Shown here piece after piece: positions 14,934 to 23,900 of a stretch of DNA of 28,113 bases; the stretch's first letter is position 1; each line of letters begins with the position of its first letter. Location: IMG/VR virus record IMGVR_UViG_3300048672_000444, positions 1 through 28,113 of that record; one strand, given 5' to 3'. Position numbers and translations under genes: made by a program. The notes under the pieces were generated by a model. The model did no database searches. It was not told the origin of the DNA and saw nothing but the letters and a program-made list of their open reading frames with translations. The stretch comes from a virus.

Positions 14934-16114
14934 GTGTACTAATTAGTGATGTATATGGTGTTAATGCGGTCTTAGACGGTATTCAGAAAGCCAGAACAAT
15001 GAAGAGACCTTTGTTCTTCCAGAGTTTTACTGGTAATAGAGGCTTATCTGACAGTGATAACATCCGTATGGATATTGAGTTCGCAGTTGGTAACCCAATG
15101 GGTCAACCAGTTAATCCTGACGTAGAAGCACCTGAACTAGATACACCCCAGTACGGTCATAGATTTTATGAATGGACTTATGTTAAGGAACTTGTATCTT
15201 CTCGTATGGATGCAGACTTCCGCAGACGTATTGGGGAAGTTATTGGTGCTGGCGGAGACCCTGTAGTAGCTTTGCAACAAGACTTCTTATCAAGACAAGT
15301 CCTTTCACTTAATGCAATGGACAACTATGAAGAGTTGTTTGCAGGTGATTTGTTACTATATGGTAATCATTTAAGTAAGTCTGAGTTTAGTAATACTGTT
15401 TACTTCGATTTCTTCCGACCAAAGGTTACTACTGACGCAGAGTATCTTGCAGGTGATTGGAGTTTGGCTAACTTGACAGGAACAGATGTTATTAAGAATG
15501 GTTTAACTATTCCTAAGTTTAATGGTAACGGTGGCATTGGTAAACGTGCTTGGAACGCTACTGGTGGTACTATTGCAGTTGACCCTGTTCAAGACATGAA
15601 AACATGGTGTCACTGGGCTTCTCGTGACGAAAACATCGAAGCCTGTCTTATGAGCTTTGATGCTTATGAAGCTTACTATACTATGAAGAATAGTGATAAG
15701 TATAAAGCCTTAAGAGACTTAACTATCAATGTCTCTCCTAATGATAGATTATTAGAAAATCTATCAGCCCCAATGGAAGAGTATGAAGGTGTTACCTTGC
15801 AAACAGTTGACTATATTAATGGTCATTGGATTCCAATCTATACGTATGACGGCAAGTACACTTTGCGTAATGTAGCTAATGTTGGTAAGCAAGCTTTCAT
15901 GCCTAATGGTTATGTTATCTTGATTCCTTCAAAGGATAACCAAGTTAAACGATATGGACGCATCCAACACTTCAAAGCTGGCTGGGCTGCTATGCCTCTT
16001 TGGATTAACCAAGCAATGAATGAGTGGACTGGTGCTTACAAGCAAGAATTCCATAGAGCTTTATTTATGGGCTTGAAACAACCTAATAGGGTTAAAACTA
16101 TCAAGGTTATGTAA
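14930..16114 (+). CDS. E: Major capsid protein, lambda gpE family
   Basis: A 394-residue shell protein (lambda gpE: 341) with the HK97 fold expected of this family. It overlaps the decoration gene by 4 bases. The N-terminal region (MKRPLFFQSFTGNRGLSDSD) has the conserved aromatic/Gly pattern, and residues 45-75 (NIRMDIEFAVGNPMGQPVNP, then APELDTPQYGH) resemble the start of gpE-type proteins. The C-terminal region, YGRIQHFKAGWAAMPLWINQ, has the hydrophobic strand layout of the axial domain. It follows portal, protease-scaffold and decoration, as in lambda. Hundreds of copies form the icosahedral head. There is no obvious N-terminal cleavage region, consistent with a separate scaffold. Confidence 0.85.
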   Translation: MSVLISDVYGVNAVLDGIQKARTMKRPLFFQSFTGNRGLSDSDNIRMDIEFAVGNPMGQPVNPDVEAPELDTPQYGHRFYEWTYVKELVSSRMDADFRRRIGEVIGAGGDPVVALQQDFLSRQVLSLNAMDNYEELFAGDLLLYGNHLSKSEFSNTVYFDFFRPKVTTDAEYLAGDWSLANLTGTDVIKNGLTIPKFNGNGGIGKRAWNATGGTIAVDPVQDMKTWCHWASRDENIEACLMSFDAYEAYYTMKNSDKYKALRDLTINVSPNDRLLENLSAPMEEYEGVTLQTVDYINGHWIPIYTYDGKYTLRNVANVGKQAFMPNGYVILIPSKDNQVKRYGRIQHFKAGWAAMPLWINQAMNEWTGAYKQEFHRALFMGLKQPNRVKTIKVM

Positions 16115-16141
16115 TATTATTGTTGCTCCAGCAATAGGCTG

Positions 16142-16161
16142 GCAGCTTGCCTTAAAGCTGC
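16142..16161 (+). other. Small hairpin after the capsid gene
   Basis: A 7-base perfect stem (GCAGCTT, 16142-16148; AAGCTGC, 16155-16161) with a 6-base loop, followed by GCTTGTTTCTTT. The trailing T-tract is interrupted, so this is at best a weak terminator. It may instead protect the capsid mRNA's 3' end or reduce readthrough into the connector genes. Confidence 0.35.
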
Positions 16162-16183
16162 GCTTGTTTCTTTAGAGAAGGCT

Positions 16184-16765
16184 ATGACTGTTAAGATAGA
16201 AGGTTTAGAAGAACTACTAAAGGCACTTGAAGGTACAAGCTTAACTATGTCTTTTAAGAAAGCATCTGTAGGTTTCTCTAAGGAAGTAAAAGATAACTTA
16301 GCCTTTTTGGTTAATGAAAGATATGCAATAAGTAAGTCAGAACTTAGTAAGAGCTTCTTAGGAAAGAGTGAAAATGTTAATGGAAGTAGTTTAACTATTC
16401 AACTTGATTATCAACATAACCCTACAACTCTTGGTGCAAGATATAATAGTCGCTTTTGGGGTAATATTAATCCCGGAGCTAAGAGAGAAGGTCAAGTACA
16501 CCTTGTTCAAGTAAGAAGAGGGAATAAGCTTATATCCTACGGTAGAGAACAGCGTGGGGGCTTTATGTCCCCTAATAAAGCTGTAAAAGGGCAGAATATG
16601 TATGAGAGAATAGGTAAAAGCAGGAAGTCCTTAAGACTCTTATTTACCATGTCTGCTGCACAAGCTACAGAACAAGTCTTCTTAAAGAATAAAGATTTTG
16701 ATAATTACCTAAACCTACTTAGTGATAAGCTAGTTTCTAAAACTTCTGAAACACTGTTTACATAA
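16184..16765 (+). CDS. Z: Minor tail protein Z-like
   Basis: A 193-residue protein of lambda gpZ length (192). It starts MTVKIEGLEELLKALE, like MAIKGLEQAVENL in gpZ, and has a basic central region (NPGAKREGQVHLVQVRRGNK), a GGFMSPNKAVKGQNMYERIG segment matching the gpZ run IPGAFIQQLKNGRWHVMQRV, and a final helical stretch with TEQVFLKNKDFDNYL. gpZ helps complete the head-tail junction, positioning DNA at the tail's proximal end. It ends on TAATG, sharing its last base with the next start. Confidence 0.75.
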   Translation: MTVKIEGLEELLKALEGTSLTMSFKKASVGFSKEVKDNLAFLVNERYAISKSELSKSFLGKSENVNGSSLTIQLDYQHNPTTLGARYNSRFWGNINPGAKREGQVHLVQVRRGNKLISYGREQRGGFMSPNKAVKGQNMYERIGKSRKSLRLLFTMSAAQATEQVFLKNKDFDNYLNLLSDKLVSKTSETLFT

Positions 16766-17136
16766 TGCTAGAATCTCCTGAACAAATAGAGTGTGCCTTA
16801 GCCCTTGCAGGAGAACCTATGGTCTTTCCAGCAATAACTTCAACAGACACTAACAACGTAGTCACTATACTTCGAGAAGAATTCACTCTGCAAGGTATAC
16901 CAGGACAGGTAGTTTACAACATACAAGGCTATGAAAGCCCTGCTGATGCTGATAAACAAGATATTATTTTCCTAGTAGCTGAAAAAGATGTAATAACCTT
17001 TGGCTTAGAAGAACAAAACCTGTTTACTTATATGCAACCTAACTCAACTAAGACCTTTACCTTTAAAGTAAACTCTTTCTTCCTCGACTTTACTGGTTGG
17101 GTTCGTTTACGGGTAACGCTTAAGGAGATTGCTTAA
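16765..17136 (+). CDS. Probable head-tail connector, FII-like
   Basis: A 123-residue beta-rich protein in the position of a head-tail connector. The layout, an N-terminal helix, GEPMVFPA strand, TILREEFTLQGIPG, the DIIFLVAEKDVITFGLEEQN pair of strands, and a closing FLDFTGWVRLRVTLKEI strand, fits lambda FII (117 residues) and related proteins, where the last strand reads similarly. FII binds the portal-W complex and receives the tail. The assignment rests on order and predicted fold rather than on clear sequence identity. Confidence 0.5.
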   Translation: MLESPEQIECALALAGEPMVFPAITSTDTNNVVTILREEFTLQGIPGQVVYNIQGYESPADADKQDIIFLVAEKDVITFGLEEQNLFTYMQPNSTKTFTFKVNSFFLDFTGWVRLRVTLKEIA

Positions 17137-17137
17137 G

Positions 17138-17551
17138 ATGATGTATGATGAAGGCTTACTTGTTGCTTACCTTAAAGAGAACACAAACTATAGTATCTTC
17201 TTAACAGACGATACAGTAGGTGTTCAAACTAAGCTTAACTCTAATGAAGTTAAGATATACATTGGACATATTGGACATACTGTAAGAGATATTCAACAGG
17301 TCTGGGCAAATAGCTATAATGAGTTTGATAATGAGCTTCTCTTAAAGACCCAAGTGCTTATCCTTTGTAAAAGAAGCGATATAGTAACAGTTTGGAATAC
17401 TATTAATCCTCTACTTAGTTTGTTTACTCCCTTCATTGGAGATAGTACTTATTCTTGTATGACTTTACTTGAATCAGGTCTTCAAGCACAAGCAGATGAT
17501 AAAGTATTCTGGACAGCCCATTATGGTTTAGTAGTCCCAAGAGTTTCATAA
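17138..17551 (+). CDS. Probable tail terminator/completion protein (U-like)
   Basis: A 137-residue protein between the FII-like gene and the tube module, the usual place of the tail terminator. The frame opens with a TTG at 17129, but the ribosome site AAGGAG (17122-17127) fits the ATG at 17138 (10-base spacing), or the adjacent ATG at 17141. The sequence has alternating strands and helices (EVKIYIGHIGHTVRDIQQVW, LLLKTQVLILCKRSD). The pattern of an N-terminal helical segment, a central sheet and a helix before LESGLQAQADDKVFW is compatible with terminator proteins that cap the tube. I cannot confirm the family by eye. Confidence 0.5.
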   Translation: MMYDEGLLVAYLKENTNYSIFLTDDTVGVQTKLNSNEVKIYIGHIGHTVRDIQQVWANSYNEFDNELLLKTQVLILCKRSDIVTVWNTINPLLSLFTPFIGDSTYSCMTLLESGLQAQADDKVFWTAHYGLVVPRVS

Positions 17552-17564
17552 ACAGGAGAAAAGA

Positions 17565-17783
17565 ATGGCACGATACACTGTTGATGAAGCTGGTAACTTC
17601 ATCCCAAAAACTACGAGTAAGCCTCAAGAGGCTTTACTTAAAGAACAAATGGAACTAGCTGGTTTAAAAATACCAAAGGAAACCACTTGTGGTAAAGTTA
17701 ATCTAGCTAATCTAAAAGAAACAGCAACCAAAGCAACCAAAGCAACCTTAGCAATCAAAGAAGAAGGAGTAAGCAATGAGTAA
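17565..17783 (+). CDS. Small protein before the tail tube, unknown function
   Basis: A 72-residue protein with a strong ribosome site (ACAGGAG, 17553-17559). The C-terminal third is low-complexity and charged: KETATKATKATLAIKEEGVS. It overlaps the tail-tube gene by 8 bases. No family is recognised. The N-terminal RYTVDEAGNFIPKTTSKPQE could be an extended segment that binds a partner. By position it may be a tail assembly factor or a minor tube component; there is no direct evidence for either. Confidence 0.6.
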   Translation: MARYTVDEAGNFIPKTTSKPQEALLKEQMELAGLKIPKETTCGKVNLANLKETATKATKATLAIKEEGVSNE

Positions 17784-19905
17784 TACAAAGTTTCACAAAA
17801 GAGCTACGGTCATCTATGCTTGTAAACAGAAAACAAGAGGTAGTAGGGTTACTGTTAGTACGGCTGATACTGTAGGCACTATTTCCGTTTCAGGGACAAC
17901 TGTTACTGGCACAGGTACAAGTTTTATAACACAAGCAACAGAAGGGGCTTATCTTTATGATGCTAATGCTTATGAAGTTGGTAGAATATTAAGTATTAAT
18001 TCTGATACCTCTATTACTCTGTATGAAAGCATCCTTGCAACGTCTATTCTTGCAACTGCTACTAATACTAAAAGAGCTGGGACAAGTGCAGGAACTGGGG
18101 TTAATACCGGAGCTTCTGCTTTTGATGGTTCTAGCTATAGCTTCGGCTTAGGTAATGCTAATGCTATCCGTGTTAAAGAAGGTATGAAGTTTACTTTTGA
18201 AACAGAAACAGGCGCAGCTACTTATACTGGAGATGAGTTAGATAGATACGAACAAACTTGGGTTAAAGACGAGTTTGTAACAGTTGACTTTGAAACCTTT
18301 GTACCTATTTTAGGCGCTGTCTTTAGTAATGTTATTGCAGATAGTGACTTACCTTTACCAGACTTATACGAAGCTTGTGGATTGGGTGTTGTTTCTACAA
18401 ATACAAATGTAGCTTACACTAATACTGTTGCTTCTAATGAGTTCCTTGAAGTAGAGTTTAGACTAGCAAGCCCAGACTTAACAGTAACTGCCCCATACTC
18501 TTCTACAGAAAAGGTTTATGTTGGCTATGACTTAGTAGGTACTATTGATGCGGATATAGCAGATATAGGTGAGCGGGGTACTTTCAAGTTCATGCTTAAA
18601 GGTAATACTGCTGGGGTTGTTATGCTTCCTAAACGTGTACCTGACTATAAGCTACAGTCTTTAGAAATTGCAGAACCTTTTAACTCAAGTCCTGTTAATT
18701 CAAATATCCGTCTTGTTGCTTTAGACTTATTATTGCAGCAAGCTAGTTTGACATTTGACGCTGCAACGGCAAGCATAGGGGAGACTCTTAAACTAGGAGG
18801 CTTAACCTTTACAGCAAACGATAATATTACAAGAGGGCAAGCTTTAGCCGCTTGGTCTGATATAGCTAGTGGGAGTGCTTACGCAGATATTAACCCTTTA
18901 ATAACTTCTGTTGCTACCTTTGGTGCTGCTGTTACGACTGCTTCTAATAACTTAACCTTTTCATCAGATATGGAGGCTACACTTCCGGTAGGTTCTATGT
19001 TGTTTAGAAACTTTGACAACGCTTATATAGGTACTATTGCAACTATAGCAAGTGGAGGTTTAACCGCTACTTTAACGTCTAATGCTGCTGTAGCTTCTAA
19101 CAATGGTACTGTCTTTAAGTACATTACTAAGACTGCTTTAGTCTATGGAACAGGTAACTTAACAGTAACTTTAGGAGGTTCTTCTGTTACTTTTGTAAGC
19201 GCACAGACTTTAACGGCTGGTACTGCTTTATTTGATAATGCAGGTACTTTTGTAGGTGTATTAGCTACTGTAGCTGCTAACGGTCTATCCGGTATTTTAA
19301 AGTATCCTGCTGAAGTAGCAGTTGCGGGTGCTGCTTTTAACTACACAACTAACTTCTTATCTGCCTTTAACGGAGCATTTACTTCTGGTACTTTAGCTAA
19401 CTATAAGACAGCAGTTATGGATGCTACCCATGTCTTAATAACTGCTGTTAAGATTAAAGCCAACTTAGAAAGTTTAAACTTAACCGGCACAGCAACACAA
19501 ACAACGGTAACTCCTTTAGCTTCTGTTGATACCTATGCTTACCGTACTAAACCAACAGTAAGTAACCTTTGTATTGGTAAACTTAATGCTCCTAATATAA
19601 CTGGTTTAGACCTTCAACGGTTCAAGTTGTCTTGTGAAACAGGTTTTCATCAAGGTGCTGTTACAACAGATATTACAGTCAGTGTTAAAGAAGACATTGA
19701 AGGTATCTTCTTTGAACCTAATAGTCATGTTGGGGTAGAAGCTGCACTATGGCTAGAATGGGGACAACCTTCTAAGAACTCCTTAGTTCAATGGAAGTTC
19801 AGTATTGTTACTATATCAAAGGTAAGCCCTTCTGAGATTGGTAACTTCCGAGCTTATGATGTAACATTAAGAAATATTGGAAAATTCACTATGACACTTT
19901 CATAG
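17776..19905 (+). CDS. V: Tail tube protein with large nested insertions
   Basis: A 709-residue protein where lambda encodes the 246-residue tube protein gpV. Tube-like sequence surrounds the inserts: residues about 110-320 (YSFGLGNANAIRVKEGMKFT, DLVGTIDADIADIGERGTFK) and 575-709 (ending FRAYDVTLRNIGKFTMTLS). Between them, about 324-572 is an insert. Its two ends (324-375 and 528-572) match the inserted domain of the decoration protein, and the middle (about 385-523) holds two copies of another beta repeat; a third copy is near the N-terminus (33-96). The inserts, probably on the tube's outer surface, would give a tail studded with beta domains. It ends just before a strong terminator. Confidence 0.75.
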   Translation: MSNTKFHKRATVIYACKQKTRGSRVTVSTADTVGTISVSGTTVTGTGTSFITQATEGAYLYDANAYEVGRILSINSDTSITLYESILATSILATATNTKRAGTSAGTGVNTGASAFDGSSYSFGLGNANAIRVKEGMKFTFETETGAATYTGDELDRYEQTWVKDEFVTVDFETFVPILGAVFSNVIADSDLPLPDLYEACGLGVVSTNTNVAYTNTVASNEFLEVEFRLASPDLTVTAPYSSTEKVYVGYDLVGTIDADIADIGERGTFKFMLKGNTAGVVMLPKRVPDYKLQSLEIAEPFNSSPVNSNIRLVALDLLLQQASLTFDAATASIGETLKLGGLTFTANDNITRGQALAAWSDIASGSAYADINPLITSVATFGAAVTTASNNLTFSSDMEATLPVGSMLFRNFDNAYIGTIATIASGGLTATLTSNAAVASNNGTVFKYITKTALVYGTGNLTVTLGGSSVTFVSAQTLTAGTALFDNAGTFVGVLATVAANGLSGILKYPAEVAVAGAAFNYTTNFLSAFNGAFTSGTLANYKTAVMDATHVLITAVKIKANLESLNLTGTATQTTVTPLASVDTYAYRTKPTVSNLCIGKLNAPNITGLDLQRFKLSCETGFHQGAVTTDITVSVKEDIEGIFFEPNSHVGVEAALWLEWGQPSKNSLVQWKFSIVTISKVSPSEIGNFRAYDVTLRNIGKFTMTLS
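17872..18063 (+). repeat. Beta repeat in the tail tube, copy 1
   Basis: Residues about 33-96. Core: tsF...(A)GaYLYDANAYEVGRILSI, then a DTSITL strand. It shares with copies 2 and 3 a strand with bulky hydrophobics (L-F/Y), a short polar turn, then (I/V)G-x-(I/L)-x-(S/T)-(I/V). Confidence 0.5.
18928..19125 (+). repeat. Beta repeat in the tail tube, copy 2
   Basis: Residues about 385-450: NNLTFSSD, then LPVGSMLFRNFDNAYIGTIA, TIASGGLTATLTSNAAVAS and GTVFKY. It aligns with copy 3 (LTAGTALFDNAGTFVGVLAT, VAANGLSGILKYPAEVAVAG, AAFNY). Confidence 0.6.
19129..19344 (+). repeat. Beta repeat in the tail tube, copy 3
   Basis: Residues about 452-523, directly after copy 2. GNLTVTLGGSSVTFVSAQ leads into the L-x-AG-x-xLF...VGVLATVAANGLSG core shared with the other copies. 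Confidence 0.6.
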
Positions 19906-19934
19906 GTTTTTGCAAGGTTTTTGTGGTAAAATAC

Positions 19935-19968
19935 AAGGGAAAGTTGAATACAGCTTTCCCTTTTTATT
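19935..19968 (+). terminator. Rho-independent terminator after the tail tube
   Basis: AAGGGAAAGTTG (19935-19946) pairs with CAGCTTTCCCTT (19951-19962) in a 12-base stem with one T-G wobble and an AATA loop, followed by a T-rich tract (TTTATT). It lies 30 bases after the tube stop, before the chaperone genes. Partial termination here would give many tube transcripts and fewer for the chaperones and tape measure. Confidence 0.85.
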
Positions 19969-19986
19969 AAATATTGGAGCAACAAA

Positions 19987-20565
19987 ATGGCTAAGAAAGT
20001 TTTTTATATTCAAACAATTAAACCAGTTGAAGAAGTTGAAGTTAAGCCGGAAGGTTCGGTTGAACAACCTGTTATCGTTGGTTTTAAGGTACATGGGATT
20101 AAAGCAAGAAAAGAACTTGCAGAGAAGTACGAAGGTAACAGGGCTGACTATGTTAAGCTTATGACTGAAGTACAGAAGCTAGAGGCTGTTGCTAAGACTA
20201 AAGAAGCAGAAGGTGCAGAACTTTCAGAGGAAGAAGCAGCGCAGATGCAGAAGCTTATTGAAGATGTGTATAAAGAGATTGATAAGCTAGAAGTTGTTAG
20301 TCTTGAGCTAACAAAAGCAGACGTCTTGTACTTCAAGAACGTAACCGCTGTGGATTATGATGACTTAGGTAATCAAGTAGGGGTTATCGCTGTGGCTAAT
20401 ACAGCTAAAGCAGAACCTTCTGACTACTGGGATACTCCCGAAGAGTGCTTACAAGGCTTCATCGAACAGTTCTGTGATAATAAAGCTTGGCTTGATGCTA
20501 TTAAAGCTGCGCATACAGAAGTAATGCAGAAGGACTTTAAGGAACTGCAAGTAAAAAACTCTTAA
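19987..20565 (+). CDS. G: Tail assembly chaperone G
   Basis: A 192-residue protein lying between the tube and tape-measure genes, as lambda G does (140 residues). A ribosome site (TTGGAGC) lies 7-8 bases before the ATG. Residues about 55-105 are a charged helical region (ELAEKYEGNRADYVKLMTEV and a KEAEGAELSEEEAA run), which suits a chaperone that binds a long coiled tape measure. The gene ends in an A AAA AAC slippery sequence just before its stop, so a fraction of ribosomes make the longer GT form. The name rests on order, the frameshift, and overlap of GT with the tape-measure gene, rather than strong sequence identity. Confidence 0.85.
   Translation: MAKKVFYIQTIKPVEEVEVKPEGSVEQPVIVGFKVHGIKARKELAEKYEGNRADYVKLMTEVQKLEAVAKTKEAEGAELSEEEAAQMQKLIEDVYKEIDKLEVVSLELTKADVLYFKNVTAVDYDDLGNQVGVIAVANTAKAEPSDYWDTPEECLQGFIEQFCDNKAWLDAIKAAHTEVMQKDFKELQVKNS
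20553..20559 (+). promoter_or_regulatory. Programmed -1 frameshift site (A AAA AAC)
   Basis: The G frame reads GTA AAA AAC TCT TAA, so A AAA AAC is in the correct zero-frame phase for a -1 slip. After the slip the ribosome continues CTC TTA AAG GTA and runs open to 20996. A ribosome-site-like AAGGA (20539-20543) lies 9 bases upstream, the usual kind of stimulator for bacterial -1 sites. Confidence 0.9.
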
Positions 20566-20996
20566 AGGTAGGCGAGTTACTAGCGGAACAAGAGGATGTT
20601 TTGTACTTTGAAGCAAAGATAAAGAAACAAGCAGAAAAGGAAGAAGAGTTTGATGACCTTCTTCCTGGTTTTGTTAGTAAATTAAAGAAAGACCTACCGA
20701 TTGAAGAAGAAGTAAAGTATATTGGAATACCCTTGTGGGAAGCTAATACGGATATTTGGAATGTTTATAAAGTAGTTAGGCAGTATCTTAAGCCTGTGTT
20801 TGCAGGTATGGGAGGTCTAGTTAGTGAAGAAGTAGATACAACAGTGTTGTTTGAGCTTTGCAAGGTTATGAAACTGAGGAAGAAGAAGGTTCTTGACGTA
20901 GTGGAACTGTTACCGTATTTGCATAATACTGTGCTAAGTAGGAAATTAAAGAGAGAGGCTGAAAGTAATGACCGCAAAGAAAGAGTTGAAGATTGA
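20559..20996 (+). CDS. T: T extension of the GT chaperone, made by -1 frameshift
   Basis: Entered from A AAA AAC at 20553-20559, this frame adds 145 residues (LLKVGELLAEQEDVLYFEAK...) to the first 191 of G, giving a 336-residue GT protein. There is no ATG near its beginning; the first possible internal start, TTG at 20601, has no good ribosome site, which supports frameshifting. The T part is helical with a conserved-looking IPLWEANTDIWNVYKVVRQY core and a basic end. It overlaps the tape-measure gene by 29 bases, as T overlaps H in lambda. GT is thought to bridge tape measure and tube subunits during tail assembly. Confidence 0.85.
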   Translation, partial: LLKVGELLAEQEDVLYFEAKIKKQAEKEEEFDDLLPGFVSKLKKDLPIEEEVKYIGIPLWEANTDIWNVYKVVRQYLKPVFAGMGGLVSEEVDTTVLFELCKVMKLRKKKVLDVVELLPYLHNTVLSRKLKREAESNDRKERVED

Positions 20997-23900
20997 GCTA
21001 GACTTTAAGCTTAAAGGAGCTATTGAGGCTTCTACAGGTATAACTAAGCTTGGTAAAGACGGTATTACGGCTGCTAAAGATATGGAGGAGGCTCTTAATA
21101 AAGCTGGAAAGGCTTTAGAACGCTTCTTACGGGGTGATAAAACTAAACTAGACCCTTTTAATATGGGTGGCTTCTCTGCTTCTAAGTATTTAACAGACTT
21201 AAAACAATCACAAGAGCAGGAGCTTAAGCTTTTAACAGAAGCTAAGGCTAATGCTAAAAAGATATTAGAGGACTTCAATAAAGAAAGAGCTGCTAATCAA
21301 GCTAAAGTTAATAAAGTAATAGAGCAACAAGAGAAAGAACTCTCTAGCTTTTTGTCTAATCTTGAGAAAGAAAGACTTGCTAAGGCTAAAGCTATTAGGG
21401 AGAAGTTCCTTGCGGAAAAAGCAGCCTTAGAGAAGTCAGACTATCAAAGAGTGGCAGCAGAGGCTAATAAAGAACTTGCACTTCAAAAGAACAATGATAA
21501 GATTATAGCTACTAAGTTAAAAGAAAATGAACTTCAACAAAAAGCTATAGATAAGATTAATGAGGCAAAAAAAGCTGAAGAAGCTCTTTTAAAATCAGTA
21601 TTAGATAGGCTTAATGCAACTAAAGCAAGTCTTTTAACACAGCAGTCAAACCTATCAGCTAAACGTACCGCAGATTACGAAAAGAAGCTTGCTGAAGAAG
21701 TAGGACTTCGCAAACAACAAATAGAGCAACAGCGTTTACAATGGAAAGAACAAGCAGAACTTACAGTATCTCAAAAACTAGAAGCTATAAGCAACGCAAG
21801 CTTACAAAGGTTACAAGATTCTGATATAAGACGATTAGAATCTATTACAGCAAGAGAAGCCGAACTTGCTAGAAAAAGACAAGAGTTTGGGGAATTAGCT
21901 AATAGCAAAATCTTAGCCGATTATACAGCTAAGTTAAAGCAAGCCTATCTAAGCTTAGGGGCTTCTGCAAGACTTACAGACCCTGCAAAAGGTTTAATCC
22001 AACATCAAGGAGCTAGTTACGGAAAACCTATAACTGCACAAGATACTACTCTTCTGGTCAATGAGATGAATCAACGTCTCGCTCTTACTGATAAAGAGTA
22101 TCAAATAGCTTCTGCTAAGACTAAGTATGGAGCAGATAGCGTACAGATTAAAAGACTTGAAGCGCAGAAAGAACTTACAAGACTTGAACAGCAATTTGCA
22201 AAAGAAAGAGAGAAGATAGAATCTTCTAACAAAACATCTTGGGCTAAAGAAGAGGCTATTAAGAAGCTTATCCATGAATATGAAGGACTTATTGCAAAAC
22301 AAAAAGAACTAACCCGTTCAACCGAACAACTTAAAACAGCCCATATAGACCTTTGGCAGTTCATTGGTAAGTCCATGCTTATCTGGAGAGCTTATAACTT
22401 CTTGCTAAGTGAATCAAGACAGCTTCTTATGTCTATACCGAAGGTTGGTATGGAGCTTGAGACAAGTAAGAGTATCTTGTCAGCTACTATGGCTGATTCT
22501 AAAGGAGAAGGGGGTAAAGCTGGAGCTGAAGTAGCACTTAGAGGCTTGCATGATGAAGCAAAGCGTACCGGTATTGCTATTGACGCTTTACGGGAAAATT
22601 GGAGAACCTTTAGTGCTTCCACTACTATTGCTGGAGAAAGTGTAAACACTTCTTGGCGTATCTTCACAAATATGAATACTGTTATCACTGCTTTGCATTA
22701 TAGCAGTGATAAGGCTACGCATATCTTCATGGCTCTTGCACAGATGTTTAACAAGAGTAAGGTACAAAGTGAGGAGCTTGTTAAGCAACTTGGTAATTTA
22801 CTTCCAGGTGCTTTTGCAGCCTTTGCACAAGCTAATGGTAAAACTACCCAAGAGCTTGCTTCTCAAATGAAGAAAGGTATCGTATTTGCACATGATACTA
22901 TTGAGAAGTTTACTATCTTCTATGCTGAAAGGTTTAAAGGGGCTTTTAATACTGCAAGTCATAGCCTTAATGCCAACTTAGGTAGAATGAACACTGCCTT
23001 TATAGAACTTGGAGAAACTATCTATACAAGGGTTAGTCCTAATTTAACAGCCTTAGCTATTTACTTTACAGAAGCTGCAAGTGCTGGTGGGGGGTTAAGT
23101 AATGCTGTATTGGTATTAATGGAGGCTGTAAAACCTTTAACTGTTATGATAAGTAGTATTGCAGCTTTTAAAGGTCTTTCTTTCTTATTTGGAACTATAG
23201 AAGCAGGGGCTACAGTAGCAGGAGTTACGTTAGCAACAGCTTCTACTGGGTTAGCTACATTCTTATTAAGGCTTAAAGCTTTAAGGCTCTTTATGGGGGG
23301 TCTTGGGGCTGCTGGTATTGTGGGGGCAGTTTCAGTTGGAGTCTATTGGTTATATAATAAGGTCAAAGAGAACTCCTACGAAGACTTCTTTACAAAGTTC
23401 AATAAGGACTTAGAAGAGTTTGATAATGCTGTGAAAGCTAAACAGCCTGAGTCTTTAGAAGTTAAAATAACTAAAGACTCAGAAATTATTAAGTTTACAG
23501 ACCATGCTATTAAAGCTAGAGAGAATACAGAGAAGCTTCAGTTTGCTTTAAAAGAGTTTCAATTATTAGTTACGAAAGGCACAAGAAACAAAGTAGATAC
23601 TTTTACAGTTGATGGAACTCCTTATAGTATAGCTTCTGCTAAAGTAGCTTTAGTACAGTACAGAGAGGCAGAATTACAAGCTTGGGCTAGGTTAAAGCAA
23701 CAAAGAACAGAACTTCGCAGCATAGACTTAGAAGAAACAACTAAAGCTGCGTCAGAATCTTCTAAAGCCTACAATGAAGCTCTTGAACGCTCTGGAATAG
23801 CTCATCTTAAGAACTCTAAAGACCTTAAAGAAAAAGAACTTGGTTTAATAAGAGAGTTTAATGAAATAACTAGACAAAATGATGTTGCCGCCGCTGAAGA

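Larger units (their letters stand above)
18745..19491 (+). repeat. Shared beta domain in the tail tube, split by two inner repeats
   Basis: Residues about 324-572 of the tube protein. The outer parts (GGLTFTA...QALAAWSDI, and GAFTSGTLANYK) are the same domain as decoration-protein residues about 76-190. It is interrupted between about 376 and 527 by repeat copies 2 and 3, so one domain is nested within another. Confidence 0.65.

Noticed and set aside
19904-19932. Extended -10 promoter (TGGTAAAAT) before the chaperone gene
   Set aside because: There is no -35 at a suitable distance and it would fire straight into the terminator stem.
20601-20996. T as an independent gene starting at TTG 20601
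   Set aside because: There is no convincing ribosome site, and the frame continues upstream exactly to the A AAA AAC slip site in G.
22101-22376. Minus-strand frames inside the tape measure (also 20946-21278, 21994-22302, 24375-24752)
   Set aside because: They lie antisense to a clearly coding gene, have Ser/Leu-rich shadow composition, and lack ribosome sites.
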